Part shown: piece by piece, positions 24,850-34,760 of the stretch
Layout: every line of letters begins with the position of its first letter
Numbering within the stretch: the first letter of the stretch is position 1
Assembly: GCA_031835245.1 (NCBI GenBank)
Contig: JAVKOQ010000006.1
Span: forward strand, 394,001-458,000
Length of the DNA stretch: 64,000 nt
Direction of reading: 5' to 3'
Origin: Balamuthia mandrillaris
Taxonomy: Eukaryota > Discosea > Longamoebia > Balamuthiidae
The notes under the pieces: generated by a model
The model's database searches: none
Told to the model about the DNA's origin: nothing
What the model saw: the letters and a program-made list of their open reading frames with translations, nothing else
Position numbers and translations under genes: made by a program

Positions 24850-25499
24850 ATGTCGGACTATTTTTCTCTGGAGGCCATATTGGCGGAGGAAGAGCGCGTG
24901 GCCGTGAAGCTGCTGTGCGACATGGGGGTTGCGGAGGAGGGGGACGTGCAGGACATGCCCTTTTGGTTGGTGGAGGAGCTCATGACGGAAGGCTACGTTC
25001 AAATGGAGCTGCCAAAAGCGCTCAAGGTCGCCCATAATAGCTCCACACAATTGCAACGCATCAGTCCGCACTACTATGAACTCGGCTTGAAGGTTGCAAG
25101 CTTGTACGTGGTTGCTTTGTTATTGTGTTTTTCCATCTTTTCTCTTTTTTTTTTTTTCCTCGGTGCTCCATTTCTTCCTCTAAAATACTCATCTCCATCT
25201 ATTAAAATAAGACTTGCAAGAGCGGAAGGAAGTAATCCTTCGGAAGTTTGTGAAGCTATGGTTGAGACATTTGGCGCACGTTTCCTGCCAATCATCGACA
25301 AAGCAGTTCACTGGAGCAAAGAAGACCCGGCCTTCCTCTCCACCCTCGTCAAGTTTGAAAAGGATCTCTACTACCGGGCATATCGAACGGCTGCTCAACA
25401 TAATCACTGGAAGAACAGAGGAGAGGAGAAGATCACTGCCTCAGTTCCGTCCTCTAGTGTGGGACCATCTTTGGCTGGCAGCAAACGCAAGCGAGGATG

Positions 25500-25503
<4 letters not shown>
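24850..25503 (+). CDS. GINS3: GINS complex subunit 3 (Psf3)
   Basis: Two exons, 24850-25103 and 25212-25503; 181 residues. It aligns with Psf3 in order: an early DILA-like SLEAILAEEERV, then the PFWLVEEL...VQMELPKAL segment, the PHYYELG motif, a helical middle, and a C-terminal YRTAAQ-type helix. Psf3 is part of the GINS tetramer of the CMG replicative helicase in the nucleus. The donor is GTACGT after AGCTT, chosen because it restores the frame. A GAA/GAG purine tract precedes the start and a long (AG)n follows the stop directly. Confidence 0.85.

Positions 25504-25547
<44 letters not shown>
25503..25547 (+). repeat. (AG)n microsatellite directly after the GINS3 stop
   Basis: About 21 AG units begin at the last base of the stop codon, so they lie in the 3' UTR. 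Here the sense strand is purine-rich, unlike most intronic tracts in the window. Confidence 0.85.
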
Positions 25548-25550
<3 letters not shown>

Positions 25551-25620
25551 AAACGGTGTATCTACACTTGAAACTAATGTACAGCTGCAAAAACAAACAA
25601 ACACACAATAACAGAAAAAT

Positions 25621-27041
25621 TTAAACTCTTTGAAGAGGCGTTGAGACTAGCAGCGTGCTGTCCATGCAGATAGCATCGGGGGCTTGGCCAACACTCGTGC
25701 CTTCCTCCTCCAACAAATGGGCAGCATTCTCCTCCTCCGTGCCATTATCGCCACCATATCCGTTGTCGTCGTACTGTCTGGTTGTTGTCACAGAGTTGGC
25801 GGAGGGGCTCCTCTCCCATATGCCACGATCTCTAAGCTGTTGCCTTTGCCGCTGCAGTTCCTCGTGGTCCTTGCACGTTCCTTCAAGCTCCTCCTCGGCA
25901 ATTATCTCCTGCTCCAACAGATACACAAACTCCAACAGGCTCAACTCATCAACAGGATACTCGACTGCGCCACCTCCTTTTTCTTCACGCAGTCTCAGAC
26001 CCTTCAACAGCTGTTCCTTACTGTCGACCTTTCGTGGTGGAGAGTTGGGATTGTTCTCCTTGTCTCGTTGTTGCTTGTGTTTTTGTTTTGTTCTGCTCAA
26101 CGTTTTCTTGGGTTTCTTCCTCTTTCTAGGAGTTAGACCAGGCAGAATGGGTGCAGAGTGAAAGACTCGAGCCATGCTTTCTTCTCGCAAATTGATGGTG
26201 TTGTCATTGTTATTGCCGCTGTTGTTGGCGCGGTCAAAGGCTTCCTTGGACATATGAGATCGCACGACGGTTGGAGAGAGGATCTCTCCTGCAGGAGGAC
26301 TCTCCGGAAAGTCCTTGTGAACGGCAGTAAGCCTACTGTCGGATAGGCACAGCTTGGCAATATCGTATGACATTCCATCAGCGGAGCCTTCATGTGAACA
26401 CATGTTAGCTCTTCTAAAGCTAACAGAGAAGCAAGCATCGAAGAGAGATACATACAGGAAGTGCTGCGACCCCTGGTGATAACTTCTCCAAGGCTTGGGC
26501 TGGAAAGGCTTGGTGTTATCATGGTGTTGGACCGTTCTCTCGTTGCCGCCGCCTTGTTCACCTTTGCTCGCTCTTTCCGTCTCCATTTGCCGCGGTAGGG
26601 AAAAGCCTCCACATGTTGCCCGTTCACAACTTCGCTCTTTGATCTTCCAAAGACAGAGAAAATTCTTTTACCTGCATGTGTGGAGCTGTTGCTTCTTGCA
26701 GCTCGTGTAGGTGGCGGCATCGGGTCTCGGCGCGCTGTAGTCGGGCTCGTGGTCCTCAAAAAGTCCATCAGGGACAAAAGGTCTTCTCCGTCCTCGCTTT
26801 CCTCTTTTTCTTCCTTATCCTCTGGGCATATCTCAGGGAGAGAAGCTGCTTCTTGAGTTCGTTTGTTCTTTTTCCTTCCAAACTTCTTTCTTCGGCTGAC
26901 CGTTTGTATGGGCGGAGACGCCTCCAGCAACTCCTCGTTAGGGGATGTATCCCCCTTCATGCAGATATCCAGCTCCACCGGGGGCACCGAGGGGGTAAGC
27001 CTGCAACCATTCCCTTGGCCAATTTCCGGGTGGGGCTCCAT
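25621..27041 (-). CDS. Unknown basic, low-complexity protein with acidic patches
   Basis: Two exons, 26456-27041 and 25621-26387, give 450 residues in frame. I do not recognise a family. The sequence alternates Lys/Arg-rich blocks (RRKKFGRKKNKR, RKRKKPKKTLSRTKQK), acidic blocks (EDKEEKEESEDGED) and Ser/Thr-Pro sites (TPSVPP, SPPAG, SPPRK). A predicted helix near the end, ELSLLEFVYLLEQEIIAEEEL, is the most structured part. The basic clusters suggest nuclear location and the SP/TP sites suggest phosphorylation; both are inferences. The acceptor of exon 2 was chosen by phase and could be one of several nearby AGs. Confidence 0.65.
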
Positions 27042-27371
27042 CGTCTCCCCCTGTTCTTCTCGAAACGTCTTTCCTATGCCTTATAAAAGGAAACTCACGT
27101 TTGTTCGATTTTTTATCAGGGAGTGTCGATAATATATCGCTTTCCATGTCGACGATTATTTAACCGGGGAAGTAGAAAGCGGTTCGATCCCCACCGGGCT
27201 GCCTGATTTTTTTTTTTGCGAAAGGATAATAAGTAATCTTGAACAATGAGCCCTCGCGCAAGACACTTTTTTTTCAGTGGAGGAAAACGCAAGAGAGAAA
27301 AAAAAAGCAAAACAAAAAAAAAAAAAGGGCTTCTTCCCTCCGTCTCTCGCAAAACTTTATTCCCTCGCAAC
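27042..27371. promoter_or_regulatory. Divergent promoter region with TATA-like motif
   Basis: This 330-bp gap separates the unknown basic gene (minus) from the succinyl-CoA ligase gene (plus). TATAAAAG lies at 27082-27089. A TTCGATCCCC run near 27182 recalls a tRNA T-loop but has no matching cloverleaf around it. Long A and T runs occupy 27207-27330. Confidence 0.4.
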
Positions 27372-27494
27372 ATGGCACTGCCCCGACATGTCTTGTCCAA
27401 CGGACCGTCTCTTCTTTGGGGAGGGATGCGAACCATGAGCTCGCCGTTGTCGCGCTCTTCGCTCCTCCTTCAGCAGGTTATTTATTTTCCCCAT

Positions 27495-27534
<40 letters not shown>

Positions 27535-29650
27535 TCTCTCTCTTGTACGCATTCCTCTTGCTTTGTTTTTGATCTCCTCCAAGTTTCGTATTGTGTTCTG
27601 TCAAACTCGATTTTCAAAAAAAAAAAAGCACGCTCACAAACTTGTTTGTGTCCTCTTTGCAGAGCACTCGCGTGACGAACAGCGCCGGTCGGTTCGAGTT
27701 CAACCCTCAACAGCAGAGAAGACAGCTGAGCATTCATGAGTACCAAGGCCAAGAGTTGATGAGAGAAATAGGGATCCGCGTGCCCAACGGAAAGCCTGCC
27801 TCTTCTGCGGAGGAGGCTCGCGACGTTGCCTCCTCGTTCTTTGCAAAACAGCCAGAAGGTAGAACCGAGGGAGAATTAGCTCAGAAATGTTTCTGGGTTG
27901 GGCAGCCCAACTAACTTTTTACTTCGCTTTCTTTTCTGAGTGTGTTCAGGCCCAACGGATGTAATTGTAAAGGCGCAAGTGCTGGCTGGTGGACGCGGCT
28001 TGGGTTTCTTTGATAGTGGTCTCAAAGGAGGAGTCCACATTTGTTCCACGTACGTTGCTTTTTTTTGTCTCGTTCTCGCTCTCGTTTGCATGTTCTCTTC
28101 GTCGTTCTCTTCTATTCTGCACTCTTTCTCTCTTTTCGTGTTTTCGTGTTCTCTGCCGTTATGCTTCCTCTTTGCTCCCGGAGTAAGATTTTCATTTCTA
28201 ACATTACAAAGGCCGGAGGAAGCACAAGAGATTGCCGGCAAGATGATCGGACACAAGATATTCACCAAGCAGACAGGCCCTGAGGGCAAGATCTGCCCCA
28301 AGGTCTACATCGCAGAAAGGATGTTCATAAGAAGGGAGACTTACTTCGGATTGCTTATGGACAGAGCCGCTAACGGCCCTGTAGTTGTAGGTAGCGCAAG
28401 AGGAGGCTCTGATATTGAGACTCTCTCGAAAGAGCATCCTAACAGTATCTTTAAGGTTTCTCTCTTGCTCTCACCTTTTATTCAGAGTAATCGCTAATGC
28501 TCCCCGCCCTCTCTCTCTCTATCTCGCTTTCGGTAGGTGCCCATCAATATAACTACTGGCATTACGGACGCTCAATGCGACGAGATAGCTGTAAAGTTGG
28601 GCTTCAACAGCTCCAAAATGAGAACACAGGCAGCAGACGTCACTCGTCGCTTGTATGATCTCTTCATCAAATACGACTGTACATTAGTAGAAGTCAATCC
28701 CTTGGTTGAAAGCCATGTAGGAGATGGCAAGTACTTCAACTGACAAATCTCTTTTTAAATGTTGTGCTTTTCTAACGGAATCGTATGACATGCAACCACA
28801 ACATTTATAGTGGTCGCCCTTGATGCAAAGATCAATTTTGATGCCAATGCTCTTTACCGACAACCCAAGATTGAAGCTATGAGAGATAAAACCCAGGAGG
28901 ATTGGAGAGAGGTATTATGATCTCTACCTCTTTCTCCCTCCCCTCTTTCGCGTGTTGTCGTTCTGAACCCCCTCTTCTCTTCCTCTCTTCACTCTTCTCT
29001 CTCTCTCTCTCTCTCACACACACACCAATGACACCATGTAGGTGCACGCCTCGGAGTTTGGCCTCAACTACATTCAATTGGATGGTAACATTGGTTGTTT
29101 AGTAAACGGAGCTGGTCTCGCCATGGCCACTATGGACATGATTAAGCTTTCGGGTGGAGAGCCTGCCAACTTTTTGGATGTTGGTGGTGGTGCCACCGAA
29201 AAGCAGGTCACAGAGGCTTTCAAGATTTTCAACTCCGATAAAAATGTACAGATCAATCTCTCTCGCTCTCTCTTTCTTTTTTCTCTTCTCTTTTCTGCCT
29301 CCTTTCCTCTCTCCGTCCATCTTTGTATGATCTAATATGAGTTTGTTGCATGTAATTTAATACAGGTGAAAGCCATCCTGGTAAACATCTTTGGTGGTAT
29401 AATGCGTTGTGATATTATAGCCTACGGTATCTTGAACGCCGTCAAATTGTTGGACCTGAAGATCCCGTTGGTGGTCCGCTTGGCAGGCACCAACGTCAAA
29501 GAGGCCGTTGACATCCTGGAGAACAGCGGCTTGAGGATCATTGCCGCCAGCGATTTGGACGACGCCGCCAAGAAAGCCGTCAAGGTGGCCAAGATCATGG
29601 ACATGGCGGAGGAAGCCAAACTCAACGTCAGCTTCGAGTTGCCGCTGTAA
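27372..29650 (+). CDS. Succinyl-CoA ligase beta subunit, mitochondrial
   Basis: Eight exons: 27372-27476, 27663-27858, 27950-28049, 28212-28455, 28537-28726, 28811-28911, 29042-29245 and 29366-29650; 474 residues. The N-terminus (MALPRHVL...RTMSS) is rich in Arg and Ser without acids, as in mitochondrial presequences. ATP-grasp parts follow: [30 protein letters not shown] and DAKINFD. The CoA-ligase part has the loops [20 protein letters not shown] and [11 protein letters not shown]. It makes succinate and a nucleoside triphosphate in the citric-acid cycle with an alpha subunit not in this window. Whether it prefers GDP or ADP cannot be read safely. Intron 5 (28727-28810) seems to use a GC donor (GATG then GCAAGT), since the nearby GT gives a stop. 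Confidence 0.93.
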
Positions 29651-30009
29651 ACTAGCCCAAGATGGAAAACAACTGTCTAGACATAGAACAAAGTTTTTTT
29701 TTGAAAAAAAAAAACACATTTAGCATATTATTGACAATTCATTTTTTTTTGAGAGAACCAATATAAGTGCTCAGAGAAAGAAGGAAAGCACGAAAGAAGG
29801 AAATGACAAAGAGGGCAACGACAAGAAAGAAACGACAAGAAAGCGGATGGACAAAACAGACATTTTGGACTCGATGAACAAAGGACAAGCATCACAGCAA
29901 AGTGCTCCTTGTCGGTGCATGGAAGGGGTCCTTGACGGCGGCTTGTCTAAAAGAGCTGCCCGAGAGTTTCCTTTTCTTCAGACCATATCTTTTTTTTGGG
30001 GGTGAGCGG

Positions 30010-30038
30010 CCGATTGTTTTTGACTTGAAAACAATCGG
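30010..30038. other. Perfect 11-bp inverted repeat (hairpin)
   Basis: CCGATTGTTTT (30010-30020) is followed by a 7-base spacer and its exact reverse complement AAAACAATCGG (30028-30038). It is isolated, about 360 bp after the succinyl-CoA ligase stop. Function unknown. Confidence 0.55.
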
Positions 30039-30380
30039 TGGCAGTTGTATGCCAGCCTAGTTTTTTCTGACATTTTTCTTGCGCTTTTTTCCTATAATAG
30101 ATATTTCAAGTATTTCGCTATTGGTTGCTATGTTCGCAAAAGGAAACACGTTACTACGAGTATATCCATAAAAGTGATTTTAATGATTCCGCACAAGTAA
30201 ATCCTCGCACAAGCGACGTAACCTTTCCGTCAGGGTGATCACATGACTACGCTTTTGAACCAGAAGAACAAAAAAAGGACGGGCAGGGCAATAAAACACA
30301 AAATAGCAAGCAGAAGGTGCACAAACCACGTCCTCTCCCGCTCTCTCCCTCTCTCTCTCTCCTCTCTCCTCTCTCCTTCC

Positions 30381-30381
30381 T

Positions 30382-30414
<33 letters not shown>
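30381..30414 (+). repeat. (TCACCC)n short tandem repeat
   Basis: Five to six copies of a hexamer lie about 170 bp before the bZIP start codon, after a CT-rich run. Confidence 0.85.
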
Positions 30415-30582
30415 CTCCTGGCCAAGGGCATCCGCTCTGGCGCGGCTCTTCGCAGCGAAACGGCCAACGACAGAACACGAAAAATTGCCAGCACGACCGC
30501 TGCTAACCTTTGGGCGTGGTGGTGGAGGTGATTGTTCCTCCCCATTCCCCCTCAAACCGACCCTGCGGCACACTGCTACATC

Positions 30583-32149
30583 ATGTCAAAGCGCCCCAGA
30601 CAAGGCGTTACCGCTGCCGTTGCAGCATCGACGCCTCCCTCCATTGACGATGAAGCAAACGTAAGTAAGTTCAACCTTTCGTCAAATCACTTCCATATAT
30701 AAGCCAAAAAAAAAGAGATCTGAGTTGAGAGGTTACATTGTTCTCATCTTCATTGATCTTCTGTCGATTTTTTTTTAAAAAAACAGGAAACAAGAGATGT
30801 GCGTGAACCCAGCGAACCTGACGAGAGGGTTGAAAAGAGGTACGAAACCGTATCTTTTTTTCTTTTCTGATCTCCAGGGACTCTATTTTTTTTTTTTTAA
30901 TGTTTATTGTTGTTATTACCACATGTGGTTGCTGTTGACCGGTTGTTGGGTCGTTGTCGTTGGATTCATTGATTTTGTTCAACCTAGGTTGCAAAGGAAC
31001 AGGAAGGCAGCGCAGCTGTTCCGACGCAGACAGAAGCAGTACATCAAGGACTTGGAAAAGAGGGTGGAGGAACTGAACTGCCACAATGCGCAGTTCCTCT
31101 CGGAGGAGAGACTGCTGCTAATCGAGAACAGACTCATAAAGGAGCAGCTCGCCTATCTCAGAGACTTCGTCAACCAAGTTGTTGCCATCACCAGGAACAG
31201 GAGGAATGCTTCTGGGGCTGGAGGTTCCTCCTTTACTGCTGCGTTGGATAGCAGCCAGTTACAGTCTTTGTTGCAACCGTTTCATGCCTCTATCACTTCT
31301 TCTTCCACATCCCCACCTTCCAACAACAATAACAACAACAAAAACAACGACCACCATCACATTTTAGGAGGGGATGGAAGCATGCCGGAACGGTATGTTA
31401 GCGACAACAAGGCTGACTATTATCGAAGAGCATCATTGGAAGAGGCAGCAGGAGGAGAAGGACAGGCATTAGGGATGGCGAGTGCACGTAATATAGAACT
31501 GCATGAGTACCTACCTTCGTTGTCAGGTTATTCAGGACTACCTCCCTCTTCTTCTTTCTCTGCTGGTGTTGATAGTGGACATCACCACTACTACGGCCAC
31601 CCGCCTGCTCACTCTCATCCTCACTCCCACTCCCACATGTACAATCACAATAGTAGCAACGAAGATTATAGCAGAGGTCACATAATGGAAGAACGGGACC
31701 GAGACAGACCTCATCTCCATCAACAATTCCAACAACATCATCAGCATCAACAATCACAGCACGAGACACATGAGCGGCGGCACGATCACTTGGAAGAGCG
31801 GGACAGACCAAGCTTCAGGGGGAGGAGCATGTACATGACTGATGGAGGCGAGAGCGGGAGATACTCCCCATATCCGCCGTCCTCCTCTTCATTGCCATCT
31901 ACCTCTTCTGCTTCTGTTTCGCCTTGGCCTCCGCATGCACCGAGCGTTCCCTTGCTGCCCCACCCCAACTCTTCATCTCATTTTTCTGGTCTTATCTATC
32001 CTTTGGCACCATCTTCGCCCACTTCACGATCTCAGCAGCAGCAACATCCACAACAAACACAACACAGCACGCAACAACGTTACTTGTCGATGGAACACAG
32101 TACTTCGCCTTCCTCTGATTCATCTCGGGGAGGATGGCAGGTAGACTAA
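30583..32149 (+). CDS. bZIP transcription factor
   Basis: Three exons: 30583-30660, 30787-30839 and 30988-32149; 430 residues. The basic region NRKAAQLFRRRQKQY joins directly to a leucine zipper with leucines at seven-residue spacing (LEKRVEEL, LLLIENRL, LAYL). These lie near residues 45-95. The remaining 300 residues are low-complexity: Ser, Asn, His and Gln runs, a His-Pro-rich stretch (GHPPAHSHPHSHSHMY), and Pro/Ser near the end. It should bind DNA as a dimer in the nucleus; the tail is likely disordered and may activate transcription. Target genes cannot be told. AATAAA overlaps the end of the gene at about 32148. Confidence 0.9.
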
Positions 32150-32177
32150 TAAAACCAGTACTTTAATTAACGAACGA

Positions 32178-33495
32178 CTAGCGGCTGTGATTGCAACTCG
32201 CGAAGGGGTCTCCTTCAGCGACTAGCTTCTCGACAGCATCAAGAGATGCAACCACAGCCGCTAGATGCATCTGACACAGGGGCTCGTAGTTGCCATGAAT
32301 TGTGGCGGCGGAGACAGCATTCATGTACTCCTGGCGGTGATGCCGTGAGAACATGGGTGGTGGCAAGCCCACTTGCTGCATGACAAGAGCATCCAGCAAG
32401 CGTGCCATACGGCCATTACCATCAGCAAAAGGATGGATGTGAACAAAGCGAGTGTGAGCATCGCAGGCTAGGTCAAGAGCATGTCTGGTGCCGTCGATGT
32501 AGTCGTCGTCGATGTTGCTGGGCGTTGGTGCTCTGTTCTTCTGCTTAAGTTCGGAGATGCTGTGTTGAATCCAGACCACGTACTCGGCAAAGAGGATGGG
32601 CAGTTCATCGGGCATTGGCAGCACCACTTTCTGAGCACCCACTGCGACTGGATGTCGTCGGAGGCTCCTGCTTGGTGTGCCAGCATCTTTGGTTATAGTC
32701 CAAACACTATCGAGCAGCAACTCACGAGTGATGTTTATCCATGGCAGGGAGGAGCCATTGGTCATAAGGATTCGCAGGAGGTCCACAAGTTGAAGGGTCT
32801 CCATCGCTTGATAAAGGTTGCGAACTTCGATGATGTTCTGCTCACCGAGAACGTACGAAAGAAACTCATGACTACCGAATAGCTTCTTCTGTTCCACAAA
32901 GAATGAGGTGTCCTCCAGGCTGAGGCTGTTGCCCTCGATGCCGGCGCTGTGGTAGATGTAGCAAGAGAGGAAAGCGTCTTGCTTCCTCTCCGACCACCCT
33001 TGGTCAGTGCCGAGCTTCTCTGCCAGGCGAGCGGCTCGTGGCTTCAGGGAAGCAATAACCTGCTCCGGCAGAGCTGACACCTGCGAGCAGGAGCACGAAG
33101 GAGAGAAAGGTTGAGCGTAGCGCTTCCAGCACGTGGCCTTGTCCAACTCATCGTCCGTCACGTCTTTGTAGAGCTCGTCCACGAGTTGCTGCCGCCAGGC
33201 TTCCGCCTCTCGAAAGGCCCGCTGCTGTTGGGCCAACTTTTGTTTTTGTTCCTCCAGGCGCCTTTCCTGTTCTTTCTCTACCACGGGCTCGGTTCTCCTC
33301 TCGACCTTTGCTTTATCGCCGTGAGATGCCCTCGTCTGGTGGTGAAGGGCCGCGGCGAAGAGAGCGGCTACCGCGATGACCAACGCAGCTGGCGATGTTG
33401 AAGAACGCTGCGGCAGCGGTTGGCCCTGCCGTGGAAGTTGGCAATGCAGAGGAGCCTGCCTCCCTGACGAAACGCCTGCGCCTTTGCACTGTCAT
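32178..33495 (-). CDS. Membrane-anchored Fic (FICD/HYPE-like) AMPylase
   Basis: The catalytic frame is continuous from about 33415 to the stop at 32178. It begins with a hydrophobic helix (LVIAVAALFAAALHH), then a charged coiled-coil stretch of about 70 residues, then the Fido domain. The inhibitory motif SAGIEGNS matches (S/T)xxxE(G/N), and the active site HPFADGNGRMAR is complete. FICD proteins AMPylate and de-AMPylate the ER chaperone BiP, with the inhibitory Glu controlling the balance, so a type II ER-membrane protein is the best inference. The start is unresolved: no ATG lies in the main frame. One possibility is an ATG at 33495 (MTVQRRRRF) joined through a small intron to the acceptor near 33416. 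Confidence 0.82.
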
Positions 33496-33537
33496 ACCCT
33501 CCAAGCCCACTTACACACCAAGCACTATGTATTGCCT

Positions 33538-33587
<50 letters not shown>

Positions 33588-33689
33588 GAGTGAAAGCGTT
33601 CTCTCTCGTGGTCTGGTGGCCGCTTAGCACTCGTGGATACCTTTGCGGTTCTCTTATCTGTGGACAAGTCCTATAAAATAACTTTCTCT

Positions 33690-33725
<36 letters not shown>

Positions 33726-33938
33726 TTCCAGCCACTATCGCAAAGCATTGCCAAAGCAAGAGGAAGGCCCACCACCACCACCACCACAGACCCGGACAGA
33801 GGAGAGGACTTTTCACACAAACAAGCTTTCGTGGTTGCGGCAGCAGCAACAACAAGAAGAGAGACCGAAGGAAGGGGAAAGGAAAGGAAGGAGGAGAGGA
33901 AGAAAAAGAAAAAAAAAAAAAAGGACAAACATAAAAGC
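33496..33938. other. Divergent intergenic region with two (CT)n tracts
   Basis: (CT)n at 33538-33583 and at 33686-33723 flank a non-coding stretch, followed by CACCAC and purine-rich runs up to the phosphatidyltransferase ATG. The tracts could lie in 5' UTR introns of the plus-strand gene, since the run near 33723-33730 (CTTTCCAG) looks like an acceptor. No protein features are seen. Confidence 0.5.
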
Positions 33939-34685
33939 ATGTTGGACCAGTACCTTCGGCGGGTGAAGGAGACGGTGTTGATAGGGACAGCCCTCTTCCT
34001 CGGCAAATACCTGAGCCCCAACCAGCTGAGCGGTCTCAGCCTGGCGGCAGGGCTGGCCAGCGCGTGGTGCCTCTGCCAGGGCCTCTACGTACCCGCCCAG
34101 CTGCTCTGGCTGCTGAACAGGGCGTTGGATGGGCTGGACGGGGTGGTGGCTCGGCTCTACAGCAAGCAGTCGGATCTGGGGGGTTACCTGGACATCATCT
34201 TTGACTTTGTGGTCTACGCGTTGATCCCTGTGGCTTTGGTGTGGAGCCATCTGAGGGAGGGTGGGGGGCAGCAGGCGTGCGGTGTTGAGGGATGGAGCGT
34301 GACCACTTGGGAGCTGCTGGCGGTGGCCTTGTTGGAGGGCGTCTATTTCGTCAACGCCGCTTCGCTCTTTCTGTTGGCTTCCATCCTGGAGAAACGTTCT
34401 TTGGGCGCTAAGCATGCTGGTAAAGACTTGATGCTGTTTAATCTTTTCGTGTCCCTCTTTTTTTTTTCACTCTTCCTCAACTTCTCACTCACAAATAACA
34501 AAGGCGAGCTGACCACGGTGACGATGCCAGTGGGTTTGATCGAAGGCACAGAGACGCTCGCCTTCTACACCCTCTTCATCCAGTTCCATCAACACGCGCT
34601 TCCTCTGTTCACGCTCTTTGGGGGGCTTGTCGCTCTCACTGTGCTTCAGCGGCTGCTATGGGCCGCTCGCCACCTCTCCTCCTAA
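33939..34685 (+). CDS. CDP-alcohol phosphatidyltransferase
   Basis: Two exons, 33939-34419 and 34504-34685; 220 residues. The class signature DxxDGxxARxxxxxxxxGxxxDxxxD is complete in DGLDGVVAR...GGYLDIIFD. Several hydrophobic helices surround it (VLIGTALFLG, LSGLSLAAGLA, FVVYALIPVALVW, ELLAVALLEGVYFV). Such enzymes join a CDP-activated diacylglycerol or alcohol to a second alcohol and make phospholipids in membranes. The short, single-domain form is nearer to bacterial and archaeal members than to choline/ethanolamine phosphotransferases, so the product is uncertain. The intron is 84 bp and in frame, so an unspliced reading is also open; splicing is supported by its pyrimidine-rich end. Confidence 0.85.
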   Translation: MLDQYLRRVKETVLIGTALFLGKYLSPNQLSGLSLAAGLASAWCLCQGLYVPAQLLWLLNRALDGLDGVVARLYSKQSDLGGYLDIIFDFVVYALIPVALVWSHLREGGGQQACGVEGWSVTTWELLAVALLEGVYFVNAASLFLLASILEKRSLGAKHAGKDLMLFNLFVSLFFFSLFLNFSLTNNKGELTTVTMPVGLIEGTETLAFYTLFIQFHQHALPLFTLFGGLVALTVLQRLLWAARHLSS

Positions 34686-34760
34686 CCTCCCTCTCCTTTC
34701 CCTCTGCCCTCTTCTCTCTTGTCAGCGAAACCGATAACACCTTCAGTAAACATGTTCTCG

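Larger units (their letters stand above)
29651..30582. other. Intergenic region with hairpin and (TCACCC)n
   Basis: No open frame with family features is seen. From 29760 to 29850 there are short purine repeats of the type GACAAGAAAG. A perfect hairpin lies at 30010-30038, AT-rich sequence at 30060-30190, CT runs at 30335-30377, and a hexamer repeat at 30381-30414. The last part should hold the bZIP promoter. Confidence 0.55.

Noticed and set aside
27160-27200. GGTTCGATCCCC resembling a tRNA T-arm
   Set aside because: The T-stem does not pair, and no D-arm, anticodon arm or acceptor stem can be placed around it on either strand.
30381-30414. (TCACCC)n as an interstitial telomere repeat
   Set aside because: The unit is not a known telomere repeat and the array is only five to six copies beside other CT-rich runs.
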